From assembly GCA_017577345.1 (NCBI GenBank), contig PITX01000088.1, forward strand, positions 1 through 6,161: a stretch of DNA of 6,161 nucleotides. The letters run 5' to 3'. Shown piece by piece: positions 5,560 through 6,161 of this stretch (the stretch's first letter is position 1; every line of letters starts with the position of its first letter). Below the pieces are notes generated by a model, which was given only the letters and a program-made list of their open reading frames with translations, had not been told where the DNA came from and searched no databases. The translations under genes and the position numbers were made by a program. Source of the DNA: Clostridiales bacterium (GTDB lineage: Bacteria > Bacillota > Clostridia > Oscillospirales > Oscillospiraceae).

Positions 5560-6161
5560 TTACACTTCAAACATCAGGTCGCCGTAGGTCGGTACCGGCC
5601 AGATGTCCTTGTCCACAATCAGCTCCAGACGGTCGATCGGTTCACGCAGTGCCTTCATGGCGGGTACCACGGTGTCATGGCAGAAATTCGCAAGCTCCTT
5701 CATGCTGTCTATCCGGTTGCCGTGCTCCATGCTTTCACGCAGATGCTCCAGTGCGTCACTGGCGGCAGTCAGCAATTCGCTGGTCTGCTCCAGCAGCTTT
5801 TCCTGCACACGCACACTTGCCAGCGGACAGGCAGTGCGTACCTTGCAGATGGAGTCTCCCAGGCGGGCAGTATAGCGGACGATCGCCGGAATATAATGCT
5901 TTGCCGCCATGTGGAGCATTGTCCGCGCCTCAATGCAGGTCACCTTCGTGAAGGTCTCATACATGATTTCGCTTCTGGACTCCAGCTCCGCTCTGGTGAA
6001 TACGCCGAATTTGCCGAACAGTTCCACTGCCTTATCCGTTGTCAGACTGGGAATGGAGGATACCATGCTCGGCAGATTGGGCAGACCGCGTCGGGCAGCC
6101 TCTGCGATCCATTCCGCGCTGTAGCCGTTACCGTCGAAGATCACACGGCAGTGCCGACTCA
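5560..6161 (-). CDS. glnN: Glutamine synthetase type III (GSIII), C-terminal part (runs off right edge)
   Basis: The last 200 residues of a type III glutamine synthetase, the large (about 700-residue) form found in Bacteroides, Clostridia including Ruminococcus, and cyanobacteria. GS makes glutamine from glutamate, ammonia and ATP in the cytoplasm. The frame is open to the window edge, so the gene starts outside; the GTG at 6144 is an internal valine, not a start. Recognised from the GSIII C-terminal block: VIFDGNGYSAEWIAEAARRG, then FGVFTRAELESRSEIMYE, a long helical section, VVPAMKALREPIDRLE, and the ending WPVPTYGDLMFEV with the conserved W-P-x-P-T-Y-G-(D/E)-L motif. This section is unique to GSIII and absent from the short GlnA forms. 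It has no active-site residues of the catalytic barrel, so activity cannot be judged from the window. Its terminator is the hairpin at 5524-5555. The family call is confident; the symbol follows usual GSIII naming. Confidence 0.9.
   Translation of the reverse strand, partial: SRHCRVIFDGNGYSAEWIAEAARRGLPNLPSMVSSIPSLTTDKAVELFGKFGVFTRAELESRSEIMYETFTKVTCIEARTMLHMAAKHYIPAIVRYTARLGDSICKVRTACPLASVRVQEKLLEQTSELLTAASDALEHLRESMEHGNRIDSMKELANFCHDTVVPAMKALREPIDRLELIVDKDIWPVPTYGDLMFEV

Noticed and set aside
5541..5951. A 136-codon plus-strand frame opposite the GSIII gene
   Set aside because: Its start falls in the loop of the terminator hairpin, and the Cys/Pro/Arg/Ser-rich translation is characteristic of an antisense shadow of the glutamine synthetase gene.
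6142..6144. GTG at 6144 as the start of a separate 194-residue gene
   Set aside because: The frame continues open to the window edge and the sequence matches the interior of the C-terminal part of GSIII, so this is an internal valine codon.

Overview
The window looks like chromosome of a moderately GC-rich, low-GC-phylum (Firmicutes/Clostridia) bacterium, most like Ruminococcus or a relative in the Oscillospiraceae. The reasons are the ruvC-ruvA-ruvB gene order, a type III glutamine synthetase, a two-module zinc-ribbon protein, lipoproteins and anchored wall enzymes with Thr/Glu/Ala-rich linkers, strong Shine-Dalgarno sequences and use of TTG starts. The genus is an inference; there is no rRNA or other marker. 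No tRNA, CRISPR array, insertion sequence or phage gene was found, and the window reads as core chromosome rather than a mobile island.

Layout. (1) Positions 1-361, minus strand: the N-terminal 120 residues of a lipoprotein that runs off the left edge. (2) Positions 362-501: a divergent promoter region. (3) Positions 502-2841, plus strand: a tight four-gene cluster made of a 66-residue single-pass membrane protein, then ruvC, ruvA and ruvB. RuvA and RuvB form the Holliday junction branch-migration motor and RuvC the resolvase, so the unit encodes the complete late step of homologous recombination. (4) Positions 2842-3350: a near-perfect promoter, a roughly 120-base leader that can fold into a closed helix plus pseudoknot, and a 92-residue protein with two four-cysteine modules. 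(5) Positions 3371-3400: a 13-bp bidirectional terminator serving the zinc-ribbon gene and the convergent CapA-family lipoprotein (3403-4593, minus). (6) Positions 4594-4711: two back-to-back promoters driving the CapA-like gene leftward and a membrane-anchored GH25 muramidase rightward (4712-5524). (7) Positions 5524-5555: a second bidirectional terminator, followed by the C-terminal 200 residues of GSIII glutamine synthetase on the minus strand, which runs off the right edge.

The genes fall into three themes: DNA recombination (ruvCAB), cell envelope (lipoprotein, CapA-like, GH25) and nitrogen assimilation (GSIII). The zinc-ribbon protein is of unknown role. Start sites were moved from the longest reading frame in three cases (small membrane protein, CapA-like, GH25) because Shine-Dalgarno and promoter positions decide them.

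I see no clearly new multi-gene system. The most unusual points are the foldable leader of the apparently highly expressed zinc-ribbon gene, the CapA-like protein whose conserved Asn-Asn-His motif reads Asn-Ser-Phe, and the small membrane protein lying in the same frame as ruvC and separated from it by only a UGA and one codon.
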